From positions 124,001-188,000 of the forward strand of contig NZ_MLAJ01000002.1 in assembly GCF_002000485.1 (NCBI RefSeq): DNA of 64,000 bases. Direction: 5' to 3'. Origin of the DNA: Rodentibacter ratti. GTDB lineage: Bacteria > Pseudomonadota > Gammaproteobacteria > Enterobacterales > Pasteurellaceae. A model generated the notes under the pieces. That model was not told the origin of the DNA and ran no database searches. It worked only from the letters and a program-made list of their open reading frames with translations. The translations under genes were made by a program, and so were the position numbers. Positions 19,367 through 29,147 of the stretch are shown piece by piece (position 1 is the stretch's first letter; the number at the start of each line of letters is the position of its first letter).

Positions 19367-21526
19367 ATGAAAAAACTTTCTCTTATTTCTCTTTCAATTT
19401 TAACCGCACTTTCTCAGCCGATTAGAGCGAATACAAATGCGGCTCAGCCGAAAAGCACGCAAACCATTAATCTCGCAGAAGAACAGTTGAAATGGCAACA
19501 AAATCAACATAATGCTGAGTTAAAACGTCTGAATCAACGGACAACTTTCTTACAATTTGAGAATCTGTTGAAAAGTGCGGTGAAAAATCAGCGAGTTTTT
19601 GAAAACCGAACCATTTTTTTATCATTAATTCATTCCTTAGAAGGCTATCCGTTACAAACTGATGCTTGGTTTGCCTACTTTGACAGCCAAATAAAATCAG
19701 TCACGCAAAGCACCTCCTCAACGGAAGTGACGACACTAAAAAAAGAAATTGAGGATTATATTGCTCAGCATCCCCGGCATTTTCTCCGTTCCCGTTTAGC
19801 GCAAAATATTCTTACATTGCTTAATAATAGTGATCCCGAACAATTCGTGGATTACGCCAAAAAGATCAAACCAAACAGTTTGGCAATGCAAATTGCCGTA
19901 TTAAATGGGGAATATCAACTCGCTCAAAAATCGTCGGAATCAAAAACCACTCAAGAAACGGATATTTTGAAAGGTTTTGAAACACTTTGGCTGAATAATG
20001 GCGAACTTGCTAACGATTCTGAACTGTGGCAAAAATGGTATGCCAACGGAGGCAGAAGCGAAGACAAAATTTATCAAAAAGCAGAAAAATTATTCGGTCA
20101 GAATGATGTAAAGGGCTTGGCATTACTGACAGGGGAATTGGATCATCTTGATAATATAAAAGAAGATCCGAGCATTCAGGCACACCTACAACAGTATGCT
20201 GATTTACTGAAAAATCCGGCAAACTTCAAATCATTTGCGGAAACATTGCCTGATAGTGAAAAAGACAAAATTCGTCATCAATTTGCGGTCGTACAAGGCT
20301 TTTCACGTTATTTACGTACCCTTCCTGAAAATAGGGATAATCCGGATTTTGCTCCCTATTTACAATGGGCAAAAAACTGGCAACTCAGCGATGCTCAAAT
20401 TCGTGATTGGAAAATCGCTTTTATCAGTCGCTTTTTTGATAATGAATCCCCCCATTTTCAACAATGGCGTGATACTGAAATCCTGGCGTTAAAGGCTGAT
20501 AATCTTGTTGAACGCCGTTTGCGAATGGCAATTTGGCAAAAAACCGATCTGATACCTTGGCTTAATGCCCTCTCAAAAGAAGGAAAGGAAAAACAAGAAT
20601 GGCGTTATTGGTTGGCAAAAAGCGATAAACAAAAAACACAAGAAATTTTAACCGCACTTTCTCAAGAGCGGGGATTTTACCCAATGCTCGCCAAAGCGAT
20701 GCTCAATCCTCAAAATCGAGGGGCAGATTATCGTGTTGAACTAAGCCAACCAGCAATGAATGAAAAGCTGATCAACACGTACGCGAATGAATTAGCCGAA
20801 ATTACCGAACTTCGCCAATTAGATCGTCTTGGTGCCGCTAAACAACGTTGGCGTTTTTTGCTCGAAAATCTTCCCGATGAATCAAAACAAGCGCAGCAAG
20901 TGGCGTTGAGTGAATATGCTAATCAACAAGGTTGGTTTGATTTAGCGGTGGACGGCTCGATTATTGCCAAAGCGTGGAATCATATCGCCTTACGTTTGCC
21001 AAATGCCCACCAAAATTATTTTGATATTGCTTTAACGCCCGTTTCGGAAAAAAGCGGTAGCACGATCAACAAAACCTTTGCTATGGCAATCGCCCGTCAG
21101 GAAAGTGCCTGGAATCCAATGGCGCAATCTTCTGCGAATGCACGAGGATTAATGCAGCTTTTGCCTAGCACCGCTAAAGCAACCGCCGATAACAATCAAC
21201 TACCGTATCAAACGGAAAAGGATTTATTCAAACCATTCAATAATATTTTGCTCGGCACAGCACATTTGAATGAGCTTAATGAGAAATATCCGAATAATCG
21301 GATCCTTATTGCCGCCGCTTACAATGCTGGCGCAAGCCGGGTGGAAAAATGGCTGTCAAGAGCCGACGGAAAATTGACGATGGATGAATTTATCGCTTCC
21401 ATTCCCTTTTTTGAAACCCGTGGTTATGTGCAAAATGTGTTAGCCTATGATTTTTATTACCAACTCTTACAACATAAAGAAAATCCACAAACCTTTAGCC
21501 AGGAAGAATTTGATCGGCTATACTAA
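19367..21526 (+). CDS. slt: Soluble lytic murein transglycosylase Slt
   Basis: Periplasmic enzyme that cuts MurNAc-GlcNAc bonds to give 1,6-anhydroMurNAc ends. I start at ATG 19367, giving 719 residues with a signal peptide (MKKLSLISLSILTALSQPIRA); longer in-frame starts from 19304 add residues without homology. A long alpha-superhelical U-domain fills the middle. The C-terminal SLT domain has the catalytic Glu in ARQESAWNPMAQSSANARGL, then MQLLPSTAKATA, YNAGASRVEKWL and FFETRGYVQNVL. It is directly followed by trpR and mtgA, the same order as in H. influenzae. Confidence 0.94.
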   Translation: MKKLSLISLSILTALSQPIRANTNAAQPKSTQTINLAEEQLKWQQNQHNAELKRLNQRTTFLQFENLLKSAVKNQRVFENRTIFLSLIHSLEGYPLQTDAWFAYFDSQIKSVTQSTSSTEVTTLKKEIEDYIAQHPRHFLRSRLAQNILTLLNNSDPEQFVDYAKKIKPNSLAMQIAVLNGEYQLAQKSSESKTTQETDILKGFETLWLNNGELANDSELWQKWYANGGRSEDKIYQKAEKLFGQNDVKGLALLTGELDHLDNIKEDPSIQAHLQQYADLLKNPANFKSFAETLPDSEKDKIRHQFAVVQGFSRYLRTLPENRDNPDFAPYLQWAKNWQLSDAQIRDWKIAFISRFFDNESPHFQQWRDTEILALKADNLVERRLRMAIWQKTDLIPWLNALSKEGKEKQEWRYWLAKSDKQKTQEILTALSQERGFYPMLAKAMLNPQNRGADYRVELSQPAMNEKLINTYANELAEITELRQLDRLGAAKQRWRFLLENLPDESKQAQQVALSEYANQQGWFDLAVDGSIIAKAWNHIALRLPNAHQNYFDIALTPVSEKSGSTINKTFAMAIARQESAWNPMAQSSANARGLMQLLPSTAKATADNNQLPYQTEKDLFKPFNNILLGTAHLNELNEKYPNNRILIAAAYNAGASRVEKWLSRADGKLTMDEFIASIPFFETRGYVQNVLAYDFYYQLLQHKENPQTFSQEEFDRLY

Positions 21527-21558
21527 GCGCACTAGTTTAATAGTATAGGATAATACTC

Positions 21559-21864
21559 ATGTATATCAGTCGCAATTTAGATCAATGGAACGCTTTTCTT
21601 GCCATGCTACAAACCGCTTTTGAACAAGGCAAAGCCCAAGATTTGTTAACCTTGCTTCTCACCGCTGATGAGCGTGATGCCGTGGGATTACGTTTACAAA
21701 TTGTTTCACAGCTATTAGACAAAAATTTATCTCAACGTGAAATCCAACAAAATCTGAATACCAGTGCCGCCACCATTACGCGTGGTTCAAATATGATCAA
21801 AACCATGGATCCGGATTTTATGGAATGGGTGAAAAAGCAACTTGATCGCCTTGAAAAAAACTAA
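21559..21864 (+). CDS. trpR: Trp operon repressor TrpR
   Basis: Tryptophan-activated repressor, a dimeric all-helical protein. 101 residues, close to 108 in E. coli. [20 protein letters not shown] precedes the helix-turn-helix [24 protein letters not shown], where the motif S-Q-R-E and TRGSN are typical. An AGGATA ribosome binding site precedes ATG. The 3' end overlaps mtgA by 23 bases in another frame, so the regulator is cotranscribed with two cell-wall enzymes (slt, mtgA). Confidence 0.96.
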   Translation: MYISRNLDQWNAFLAMLQTAFEQGKAQDLLTLLLTADERDAVGLRLQIVSQLLDKNLSQREIQQNLNTSAATITRGSNMIKTMDPDFMEWVKKQLDRLEKN

Positions 21865-22594
21865 GCAAATTTTAACCGCAGTTTTACGGTTATTCAGTCT
21901 CAAATGGTGGAAGAAAAATTGGCAACGCATCGCAATCCGATTTTTCTTTGCCATTTTTGCCTTTATCCTTTTTTTTCGATTTGTTCCTGTGCCTTTTTCT
22001 TCTTATATGGTTCAACAACAAGTGGGACATTGGTTACAAGGCGATTTCCATTATCGGGCAAGATCAACTTGGGTCAGCCTTGAAAAAATTTCACCCAATA
22101 TGCAACTTGCCGTGATTACCGCAGAAGATCAAAAATTCCCCTCTCATTACGGTTTTGATTTCGCCGCTATTCAGAAAGCCTTCAAACATAACGGAAAATC
22201 AACGCGCCAAATTCGGGGCGGTTCAACCATTTCCCAACAAACGGCCAAAAATTTAATGCTGTGGCACGGGCAAAGTTGGCTGCGTAAAGGATTAGAAGTG
22301 CCGGCTACAATGTTATTAGAACTAGGTTGGTCAAAAAAACGAATTTTGGAAGTCTATTTAAATATTGCGGAGTTTGGCGAAGGGATTTTTGGTGTGGAAG
22401 CAGCAAGCCGTTTTTACTTTAATAAATCCGCAAAAAATTTGACACAATCCGAAGCCGCATTGCTGGCAGCCGTTTTGCCCAATCCTATCATTTATAAAGT
22501 CAAAAAGCCGAGTGCATTGGTACGCAAAAAACAACAATGGATTATCAGACAAATGAGAAATTTAGGGATAAATTATTTAAAACAATTGGATTAA
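21842..22594 (+). CDS. mtgA: Monofunctional biosynthetic peptidoglycan transglycosylase MtgA
   Basis: Polymerises lipid II into glycan strands without cross-linking. One membrane anchor (about residues 30-48, [20 protein letters not shown]) is followed by a GT51 domain: [20 protein letters not shown] with the catalytic Glu, [16 protein letters not shown] and [20 protein letters not shown]. The start is uncertain because no ATG precedes the anchor; TTG 21842 gives 250 residues, TTG 21851 gives 247. Either overlaps trpR. It is followed by the 106-bp USS-bounded element. Confidence 0.94.
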   Translation: MIALKKTKQILTAVLRLFSLKWWKKNWQRIAIRFFFAIFAFILFFRFVPVPFSSYMVQQQVGHWLQGDFHYRARSTWVSLEKISPNMQLAVITAEDQKFPSHYGFDFAAIQKAFKHNGKSTRQIRGGSTISQQTAKNLMLWHGQSWLRKGLEVPATMLLELGWSKKRILEVYLNIAEFGEGIFGVEAASRFYFNKSAKNLTQSEAALLAAVLPNPIIYKVKKPSALVRKKQQWIIRQMRNLGINYLKQLD

Positions 22595-22597
22595 AAA

Positions 22598-22703
22598 AAG
22601 TGCGGTCACAAAAAACAATGTTTTTTGAACGTTGGCGTGACCAACAGCCCCGATAGGGGGAACAAACAAGTAAGCAAGTTTGTGAATAATTTAAACCGCA
22701 CTT
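22598..22703. repeat. 106-bp compound USS-bounded structured element, copy A
   Basis: AAGTGCGGT (22598) and ACCGCACTT (ending 22703) enclose four short hairpins: CAAAAAAC/GTTTTTTG, GTTGG/CCAAC, CCCC/GGGG and ACAAAC/GTTTGT. A second copy of exactly 106 bp at 57607-57712 has the same order of hairpins. It lies between convergent mtgA and the PTS gene, with A/T tails outside, so it probably ends transcription from both sides. Confidence 0.85.
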
Positions 22704-22714
22704 TTTTTTAGAAA

Positions 22715-24271
22715 TTAAGCTTTTACGTTTGCACGTTTTACCATCACAAAAGATAGGCTAAATGCCACAATAAAAGAAATTGCCATACCAATGCTGTACA
22801 TTGCAAGGCTATCCGGTTTGATTGATGGCACACCTAAGAAACCTGCCGCACCTAACGCAATGGCTTTTACATTAAAGAATGCGATGAACGCACTTGCCAA
22901 ACCTGAACCAATCATTGCCGCAAAGAACGCTTGACGATAACGTAAGTTCACCCCGAACATCGCCGGCTCAGTAATCCCTAACAAGGCAGAAATCCCTGAA
23001 GGCACCGCCAAACCACGAACTTTTGGATCTTTTAATGCTAATGCCACGCCTAAACAAGCTGCCCCTTGTGCAATGTTAGACATCGCTGCAATTGGGAAAA
23101 TAAACGTACCGCCCGTGTGTGCAACATCGGCTAGTAATTGGGTTTCTACCGCAATAAAGGTTTGATGCATACCGGTGATAACAATCGGCGCATAGAATGT
23201 CCCGAAAATCGCACCGCCCACAAAACCAAGGGTGTCATACAACCAGGTCAATCCCGCCGAAATGAGTGAACCAGCCTCACGACCGAACGGCCCGATCACG
23301 GTAAATGCCAAGAAACCGGCAATAAAGAGCGAACATAATGGCGTAATCAGATTATCCAAATAAGAAGGCACAAATTTACGGAAGGTTTTTTCTAATGTCG
23401 CCAATACCCAAGCAGAAATGATGGTTGGGATCACCGTTCCTTGATAACCGACTTTCTCAATTTCAAGCCCAAGTACATTCCAATATTGAATATTGCCTTC
23501 CATTAAGGTTTTTGCATAGTTCCAACCATCAGCTAAATTAGGGTGAACTAAGAGCATACCCAAAGCCGCCCCTAAGAACGGATTCCCACCGAATTTACGG
23601 GTTGCGGAAAATCCCAGCAAGACAGGTAAAAAGACAAAAGGCGCATTGGCAATCGTATTAATGAAATCGACTAAATCTGAAATATTCGGGAATTTATCAA
23701 CAACAGAATAGCCTGTAATCACCGCCAATTTTAATTGTTTTTCAGCCAATTCAATGGCGGCAGTATCATTGAGAGCTTTCGCTGCTTCAAGTGCTGCACT
23801 AGCTTGAGCATGAGCTGCATCGACTGCGAGTCGCACAGCTTCTGGAACCTGCCAAAAGAAACCTTGGGCAGTCAACATGGAGTGAATCCCCATCAACAAA
23901 CCACCTGCCACAATCGCCGGAATAATCGGTACGAAAATATCCGCCAACCCTTTCACCAAACGTTGTAATAAACCTTGGTTGCCGGCGGCTGCTTCAGCAA
24001 CCTCTGCTTTACTCACATCACCAATCCCCAATTGCTTGGTTAATTGTTCGTGAACTTTATTCACCGTGCCGGAACCGAAGATAATTTGATATTGACCGGC
24101 AACAGAAAACTGTCCTTTCACCCCCTCAATATTATCAATACCTTCTTTATCAACTTTGCTTTCATCGTTCAAAACGATACGCAAGCGCGTTGCACAATGT
24201 GCCGCTGTGGCAATATTACTTTTACCGCCCAGCTTTTCTATCACTTGTTCAGCAATTTTGGGGAAGTTCAT
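22715..24271 (-). CDS. PTS sugar transporter subunit IIBC, sucrose type
   Basis: Inner-membrane phosphotransferase permease of the glucose superfamily. An N-terminal IIB domain has the phosphorylated Cys in AAHCATRLRIVLND (residue 26), and VKGQFSVAGQYQIIFGSGTV. After a linker (about 90-105) the IIC domain spans about ten hydrophobic segments, with FVPIIPAIVAGGLLMGIHSM and ITGMHQTFIAVETQL. The IIB start (NFPKIAEQVIEKLGGKSNIA) resembles sucrose ScrA more than trehalose TreB, but the substrate is inferred only. No IIA domain, hydrolase or regulator is adjacent, so IIA must come from elsewhere (for example Crr). Confidence 0.82.
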   Translation of the reverse strand: MNFPKIAEQVIEKLGGKSNIATAAHCATRLRIVLNDESKVDKEGIDNIEGVKGQFSVAGQYQIIFGSGTVNKVHEQLTKQLGIGDVSKAEVAEAAAGNQGLLQRLVKGLADIFVPIIPAIVAGGLLMGIHSMLTAQGFFWQVPEAVRLAVDAAHAQASAALEAAKALNDTAAIELAEKQLKLAVITGYSVVDKFPNISDLVDFINTIANAPFVFLPVLLGFSATRKFGGNPFLGAALGMLLVHPNLADGWNYAKTLMEGNIQYWNVLGLEIEKVGYQGTVIPTIISAWVLATLEKTFRKFVPSYLDNLITPLCSLFIAGFLAFTVIGPFGREAGSLISAGLTWLYDTLGFVGGAIFGTFYAPIVITGMHQTFIAVETQLLADVAHTGGTFIFPIAAMSNIAQGAACLGVALALKDPKVRGLAVPSGISALLGITEPAMFGVNLRYRQAFFAAMIGSGLASAFIAFFNVKAIALGAAGFLGVPSIKPDSLAMYSIGMAISFIVAFSLSFVMVKRANVKA

Positions 24272-24352
24272 AGATTTCTCCTACTACAATGGTTAAAAAT
24301 AAAACTGGTGGATTGTAACCAACTTCGTTAATAATGACTAGCTTAAAAGCAA

Positions 24353-24377
24353 AAAACCGGCTTTAAAAGCCGGTTTT
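24353..24377 (-). terminator. Terminator of the secG-tRNA-Leu transcript
   Basis: AAAACCGGCTT and AAGCCGGTTTT form an 11-bp stem with a short TAA loop, followed on the minus strand by more T. It starts 6 bases after the tRNA 3' end. Confidence 0.9.
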
Positions 24378-24382
24378 AAATT

Positions 24383-24468
24383 TGGTGCTCTGGGCGAGAC
24401 TTGAACTCGCACGACCTGTGGTCACTACCCCCTCAAGATAGCGTGTCTACCAATTCCACCACCAGAGC
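24383..24468 (-). tRNA. leuU: tRNA-Leu, anticodon GAG
   Basis: Read on the minus strand, an 86-base cloverleaf: acceptor GCTCTGG pairs with CCAGAGC, discriminator A, encoded CCA. The D arm reads GGTGGAATTGGTAGACACG and the anticodon stem-loop CTATC-TTGAGGG-GGTAG gives anticodon GAG. There is a long class II variable arm (TGACCACAGGTCG) and a T loop GTTCAAGTC. It sits 22 bases after secG in the same direction, the same order as secG-leuU in E. coli. Confidence 0.96.
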
Positions 24469-24490
24469 GTTAAATTTTATCTATTTTAAT

Positions 24491-24832
24491 TTATTGAGGA
24501 ATATCGTTATTTTTATTCTCTACTTTAGGTGCAGCCTGTTGTTGCTGAACTTGCTCCGCAGTTTTTGATAAATCATCAAATGCACCTTTCTCTACATTAC
24601 CACGATGAGAGTTTAAGTTACCTAATACGAGTGCAATAACAAAAAATGCTGTAGCTAAAATCGCACTGGTACGGGTTAAAAAGTTACCGGCACCGGCTGA
24701 GCCAAACATTGTGCCTGATGCACCGCCACCGAAAGAAGCCCCGGCGTTTGCACCTTTGCCCTGTTGAACGAGGATAAACCCGATCAACGCAATAGCGACA
24801 ACAACATAAATAAATAAAAGAACTTGATACAT
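24491..24832 (-). CDS. secG: Preprotein translocase subunit SecG
   Basis: Small subunit of the SecYEG channel, two membrane helices (about residues 3-22 and 52-72). Start at 24832 (MYQVLLFIYVVVAIALIGFI) gives 113 residues, matching the family; a longer frame adds ten unrelated residues. VQQGKGANAGASFGGGASGT and MFGSAGAGNFLTR are the conserved cytoplasmic loop. The C-terminal tail is Gln-rich and variable. It is upstream of tRNA-Leu in one transcript. Confidence 0.95.
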   Translation of the reverse strand: MYQVLLFIYVVVAIALIGFILVQQGKGANAGASFGGGASGTMFGSAGAGNFLTRTSAILATAFFVIALVLGNLNSHRGNVEKGAFDDLSKTAEQVQQQQAAPKVENKNNDIPQ

Positions 24833-24968
24833 TTTTTCTACTCTAGATTGCGTATTACGCAAGAAAACTGGGGCGAATAATATAAAGATTTCGTTTTTTT
24901 CGCAAGTTTTTTTTCTTATTTATTGCTCGACTGTATCAACTTTAATCAACTTATTTTCCAATATGAAA

Positions 24969-26897
24969 TCATTCTGTTTTTTTAACCGCTCTTTTTCGTG
25001 GTTTTTCTGAAGTTTGACTTATTTGGCTTAACTGCCTCAACGCATTGAAATCGACAAAACGCACCAAATCCGGCAACATCTGATTCACCCCATACATAAA
25101 TTGTTGGTAGGTAGCTTGCTTTTTGCTGATATCGGTAAGTTGTGCTTCCCAATGGGCCGTCATATCCGGTTGGGTGGCGATATCCGGCAAAGCTTGAATC
25201 AAAATTCTCCCTGTTTCCGTACTATGAATATTGCGTCCTTTTTTCGTTAAAAAACCACGCTTAAAGAGTAATTCAATAATACCAGCTCGGGTGGCTTCTG
25301 TACCTAATCCATCAGTTTCCCGCAGAATTTTTTTCAATTCTTTATCTTGCACAAAACGGGCAATCCCCGTCATCGCTGAAAGCAAGGTAGCATCCGTGAA
25401 AGGTTTGGGCGGTTGTGTTTTTTTGCTAATCACTTCCCCTCGTTCACAATACAAAACCTGCCCTTTCTTCACAATCGGCAATAAGGGTTCTTGATTTTCC
25501 GTATCGTCTTCTTTACCAAGTAGTGCTTTCCAGCCTGCCACTTGTAAATTTCGTGCTTGTGCAATAAAGGTGCCGCCGGCAATATTCAATGTAATCTTAC
25601 TTTTACGATATTCCGCATCAGGACAAAATTGCATTAAATATTGGCGAGCAATAAGCTCATAAATATGGCGTTCTTCCTGGGTTAAATTCACTGCACGACT
25701 TTTCACCGTAGGAATGATGGCGTGGTGCGCCTCCACTTTTTTATCATTCCAGCAACGATTTTTTTGTTTTATATCCACCACATCCGGCAAGGTTTGATAG
25801 GTTTCACTATGAGCAGAAATCGCTTTCAATACTTGCTGACGTTCGGCAAAATGCTCCTCCGGCAAATAACGATTATCCGAACGAGGATAAGTAATCAGAC
25901 GATGGGTTTCATACAATCGCTGACAAATATCCAACACTGCTTGTGCCGACATACCAAAGCGTTTCGCCGCATCAATTTGTAAGGCAGATAAAGAATAAGG
26001 TAAGGGGGCGGTTTCTTTCTCTCGCACATCTTTATAATCCGTCACTTCCGCCGGCTGAGCGGTAATACGTTTTACCACATTTTCTGCTAAGGCTTTAGAA
26101 AGCACACGCCCATCTTCATCTTGGTAATCTTCGCACGCCTTGCTCGGTTGCCATAAAGCACTGAAAAGTGCGGTCGATTTTTCCGCTGTTTTTTCCCGCT
26201 GTTCTTCCGGATTGATCCACGCCAGCACTTCATAGAAATCTTTCGGCTGAAAATGCTCAATGTCTAAATCTCGGCGTACAATCAAGCCCAGCACCGGGGT
26301 TTGTACCCTCCCCACAGAAAGCACACCGTTATAGCCTGCCTGACGACCACGAATGGTGTAAGCCCTTGTCATATTAATGCCATAAAGCCAATCGGCACGC
26401 GCCCTTGCCAAGGCTGAGGTGGAGAGCGGAATAAAATTGCGGTTCGGCTGTAATTTGTTAACCGCTTTTTCCACCGCACTGGGATTGAGATCGCTGATTA
26501 AGCAACGTTGGATCTTATCACGCTTTTCTGCACTCAACTTTGCATAGCTAAACACCTCATCCACCAAAAGCTGCCCTTCTCGATCCGGGTCGCCCGCATT
26601 GACTAATTCGTCCGCCTGATGAATGAGTTTTTCCACCACAGCAAGCTGCTTTTTTGCCTCTTTACGTGGTAAAAGTTGCCATTTTTCGGGAATGATGGGT
26701 AAATGCTCTAATCGCCATTGTTTAAATTTGGGATCATAAACATCGGGTTCCGCTTGCTCCAACAAATGCCCCACACACCAAGTCACCACGTCCTTATCAC
26801 CACATTTAATAAAGCCGTCACCACGCTGATGCGGTTTAGGCAATACATCAGCAATAGCTCGAGCTAAACTGGGTTTTTCGGCGATAAATAAACGCAT
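24969..26897 (-). CDS. topB: DNA topoisomerase III
   Basis: Type IA topoisomerase that decatenates replicating or recombining DNA. TOPRIM motifs: N-terminal [20 protein letters not shown] with the catalytic Glu, and [16 protein letters not shown] with DxDxE-type acidic residues. The active-site Tyr lies in [15 protein letters not shown], and [13 protein letters not shown] follows. 642 residues (E. coli 653); no zinc ribbons, as expected for TopB. It lies 9 bases after recR in the ybaB-recR-topB cluster. Confidence 0.96.
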   Translation of the reverse strand: MRLFIAEKPSLARAIADVLPKPHQRGDGFIKCGDKDVVTWCVGHLLEQAEPDVYDPKFKQWRLEHLPIIPEKWQLLPRKEAKKQLAVVEKLIHQADELVNAGDPDREGQLLVDEVFSYAKLSAEKRDKIQRCLISDLNPSAVEKAVNKLQPNRNFIPLSTSALARARADWLYGINMTRAYTIRGRQAGYNGVLSVGRVQTPVLGLIVRRDLDIEHFQPKDFYEVLAWINPEEQREKTAEKSTALFSALWQPSKACEDYQDEDGRVLSKALAENVVKRITAQPAEVTDYKDVREKETAPLPYSLSALQIDAAKRFGMSAQAVLDICQRLYETHRLITYPRSDNRYLPEEHFAERQQVLKAISAHSETYQTLPDVVDIKQKNRCWNDKKVEAHHAIIPTVKSRAVNLTQEERHIYELIARQYLMQFCPDAEYRKSKITLNIAGGTFIAQARNLQVAGWKALLGKEDDTENQEPLLPIVKKGQVLYCERGEVISKKTQPPKPFTDATLLSAMTGIARFVQDKELKKILRETDGLGTEATRAGIIELLFKRGFLTKKGRNIHSTETGRILIQALPDIATQPDMTAHWEAQLTDISKKQATYQQFMYGVNQMLPDLVRFVDFNALRQLSQISQTSEKPRKRAVKKTE

Positions 26898-26906
26898 AAG
26901 AAAAAA

Positions 26907-27509
26907 TTAGTCGATTTGACGGCGACCAAGGAAAGAATGGGTCAGTGTGGTGCCATCAACGGTTTCAAGTTCCCCCCCCACAGGGATACCATGGGCAATA
27001 CGGCTCACTTTAATATTGTGTTGACGGCAAATTTCCGCAATATAATTTGCTGTGGCATCCCCTTCTACGGTAGGATTGGTAGCAAGGATCACTTCATGGA
27101 AAGATTCCTCTACCAAGCGTTTTTGCAATAAATCCAAACCAATTTCACGAGGCCCAATGCCATCAAGTGGCGATAAATGCCCCATCAACACAAAATATCG
27201 ACCGGAAAATTGCCCTGTTTGCTCAATGGCTTGAATATCCGCCGGCATTTCCACCACGCACAGCAAACCTGAATTTTGACGGCGCGGATTATTGCAAATA
27301 TTACACACCTCTTCTTCCGTGAAATCACGACAGTGAGAACAATGCCCAATTTTAGACATCGCCTCAGTGAGCGCACGTGCTAAATTCATTCCCCCACTGC
27401 GATTGCGTTGCAGAAGATGATATGCCATACGCTGTGCAGATTTCGGCCCTACGCCCGGCAAACAACGGAGATTTTCGATGAGATGTTCTAAAAGTGGACT
27501 GCTTTGCAT
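26907..27509 (-). CDS. recR: Recombination mediator protein RecR
   Basis: Works with RecO (and RecF) to load RecA on SSB-coated gaps. 200 residues. The N-terminal helix-hairpin-helix has [20 protein letters not shown], the zinc finger has [16 protein letters not shown] with four Cys, and the TOPRIM domain has [12 protein letters not shown] and [16 protein letters not shown]. The C terminus has [20 protein letters not shown]. It is the middle gene of ybaB-recR-topB. Confidence 0.97.
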   Translation of the reverse strand: MQSSPLLEHLIENLRCLPGVGPKSAQRMAYHLLQRNRSGGMNLARALTEAMSKIGHCSHCRDFTEEEVCNICNNPRRQNSGLLCVVEMPADIQAIEQTGQFSGRYFVLMGHLSPLDGIGPREIGLDLLQKRLVEESFHEVILATNPTVEGDATANYIAEICRQHNIKVSRIAHGIPVGGELETVDGTTLTHSFLGRRQID

Positions 27510-27569
27510 AATGATAAATGAAAGGACAATAGGAAATCGTGCGTGAATACTTCTTCACGCACCAAACAA

Positions 27570-27899
27570 TTAAAAAGGAAACTTCATTCCCGGCGGTAAC
27601 GGCATACCTGCAGTAACCGATGCCATTTTTTCTTTTTGCAACTCTTCGGCACGACGTACCGCATCGTTGAATGCTGCGGCAATTAAATCTTCCAACATTT
27701 CTTTATCGTCTTCCATTAAAGAAGGATCGATATCAATACGGCGGCAATTGTGTGCACCGTTAAGGGTGATTTTCACGAGTCCTGCGCCTGACTCACCGGT
27801 TACTTCAAGTTGTGCAATTTCTTCCTGCATTTTCTGCATTTTTTCTTGCATTTGTTGTGCTTGTTTCATCAAGCCGCCCAAACCGCCTTTTCCAAACAT
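27570..27899 (-). CDS. ybaB: Nucleoid-associated protein YbaB/EbfC
   Basis: Small DNA-binding dimer that binds nucleoid DNA; the H. influenzae protein has a tweezer-like structure. 109 residues starting [20 protein letters not shown], with a Met/Gln-rich N-terminal helix, [20 protein letters not shown] in the middle, and the C-terminal [10 protein letters not shown] that is conserved. It is paired with recR as in most bacteria. dnaX, usually upstream, is not here; the neighbour is a divergent phosphoesterase. Confidence 0.95.
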   Translation of the reverse strand: MFGKGGLGGLMKQAQQMQEKMQKMQEEIAQLEVTGESGAGLVKITLNGAHNCRRIDIDPSLMEDDKEMLEDLIAAAFNDAVRRAEELQKEKMASVTAGMPLPPGMKFPF

Positions 27900-28014
27900 A
27901 ATGTTATCCTTTTAAGTCAAAAAATTAGGGGCATTCTAGCGAAAAAATTTGCCTTTGCAAACAGAGAAATTTATTATTCGGCTTTTTAGAATTTTGAGGA
28001 AAGCAGCGAACTTT

Positions 28015-29106
28015 ATGGAATTCCGTTACTACATTATTTTTGCCATAGCGATTATCAGCTTACAATTATTTATCACGATTTTTAACCGCACATTGCATTG
28101 GCTTTTTGATGGAAAACTCTCGCCAAAAGGCAAAAAATATCTCGCCCTCATCACTTTTGGCATACCCAATGCTGTCTTGATTGGGCAAATCCTGCAACTT
28201 TTTATGACGGCACGTTTTATCGCCTTTATGCTCGCCTTATTACTCTTTTCCGCCTTCATCAGCCTTGGCATAGCAATTATTCATTTTCTCTTTAAAAAAA
28301 CCAAAATCATCGCAAAAATCAACCGCACTTTACGCCTCGCCTATCCTTTCGCCTTGGCTGGATTACTCGGATTAAGCCTTTATAACGCCTATGTCCCACG
28401 TCTTGTACATTATGAAATCACATTGGATAAGCCCATGAAACCGCTGAGAATTGGTGTGGCAAGCGATTTACACCTAGGCACATTATTTGGCGGGAAAGCC
28501 CTCGATAAACTGGCACAAATCATGGATGAACAAAAAGTCGATTTAATCCTGCTCCCCGGCGATATTATGGACGATAATGTGACCGCCTATTTAGCGGAAA
28601 ATATGCGTCCACATTTAGAAAAACTGAGTGCGCCATTGGGGGTTTATGTCACCCTAGGCAACCACGATTTTTTTGGACACCAAGAGGAAATTACCGAAGA
28701 AATCCGCCAAGCGGGCATCATTCTATTAAAAGATCAAGTGGCAACCATTGATGACGAACTCGTGTTAATCGGTCGAAATGACGATCTCGAAAAACACCGT
28801 CCAACTACGGAAATGTTGTTAAAACAAGCTAAACCGGATTTACCGATTATTGTCCTCGATCACCGCCCTTCCGAAGTGGAAATCCATTCCACCTTGCCTT
28901 TTGATTTACAGGTTTCCGGCCACACTCACAAAGGGCAAATTTTTCCGGCGAATCTCATCACCGCCCTCACCTACCCCATTGATTATGGCTTAGAAAAAAT
29001 TGGCAACCCGTACTTTATGGTGACATCAGGCTACGGATTCTGGGGAATCCCAATGCGCTTGGGAACACAATCGGAAGTGGTGATTATTGATGTGAAGGGC
29101 AAATAA
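28015..29106 (+). CDS. Membrane-anchored metallophosphoesterase
   Basis: 363-residue calcineurin-like phosphoesterase. I choose ATG 28015 (MEFRYYIIFAIAIISLQLFI) with GAGGA 13 bases upstream; the frame stays open further upstream without homology. Four hydrophobic segments occupy roughly residues 5-125. The catalytic domain has all metal motifs: ASDLHLG, LPGDIMDD, LGNHDFFG, DHRP and SGHTHKGQIF. This layout resembles YkuE/YaeI-type enzymes, some of which act on lipid-linked UDP-sugars, but the substrate is unknown here. A USS covers the stop region. Confidence 0.85.
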   Translation: MEFRYYIIFAIAIISLQLFITIFNRTLHWLFDGKLSPKGKKYLALITFGIPNAVLIGQILQLFMTARFIAFMLALLLFSAFISLGIAIIHFLFKKTKIIAKINRTLRLAYPFALAGLLGLSLYNAYVPRLVHYEITLDKPMKPLRIGVASDLHLGTLFGGKALDKLAQIMDEQKVDLILLPGDIMDDNVTAYLAENMRPHLEKLSAPLGVYVTLGNHDFFGHQEEITEEIRQAGIILLKDQVATIDDELVLIGRNDDLEKHRPTTEMLLKQAKPDLPIIVLDHRPSEVEIHSTLPFDLQVSGHTHKGQIFPANLITALTYPIDYGLEKIGNPYFMVTSGYGFWGIPMRLGTQSEVVIIDVKGK

Positions 29107-29121
29107 AGTGCGGTCAAAAAT

Positions 29122-29139
29122 GGGGATGTTTTCATCCCC
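29122..29139. terminator. Bidirectional terminator, phosphoesterase gene / arcC
   Basis: GGGGATG and CATCCCC form a 7-bp stem with a TTTT loop, flanked by AAAAAT and TTTACT. It sits between the two converging stop codons. Confidence 0.8.
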
Positions 29140-29147
29140 TTTACTGT

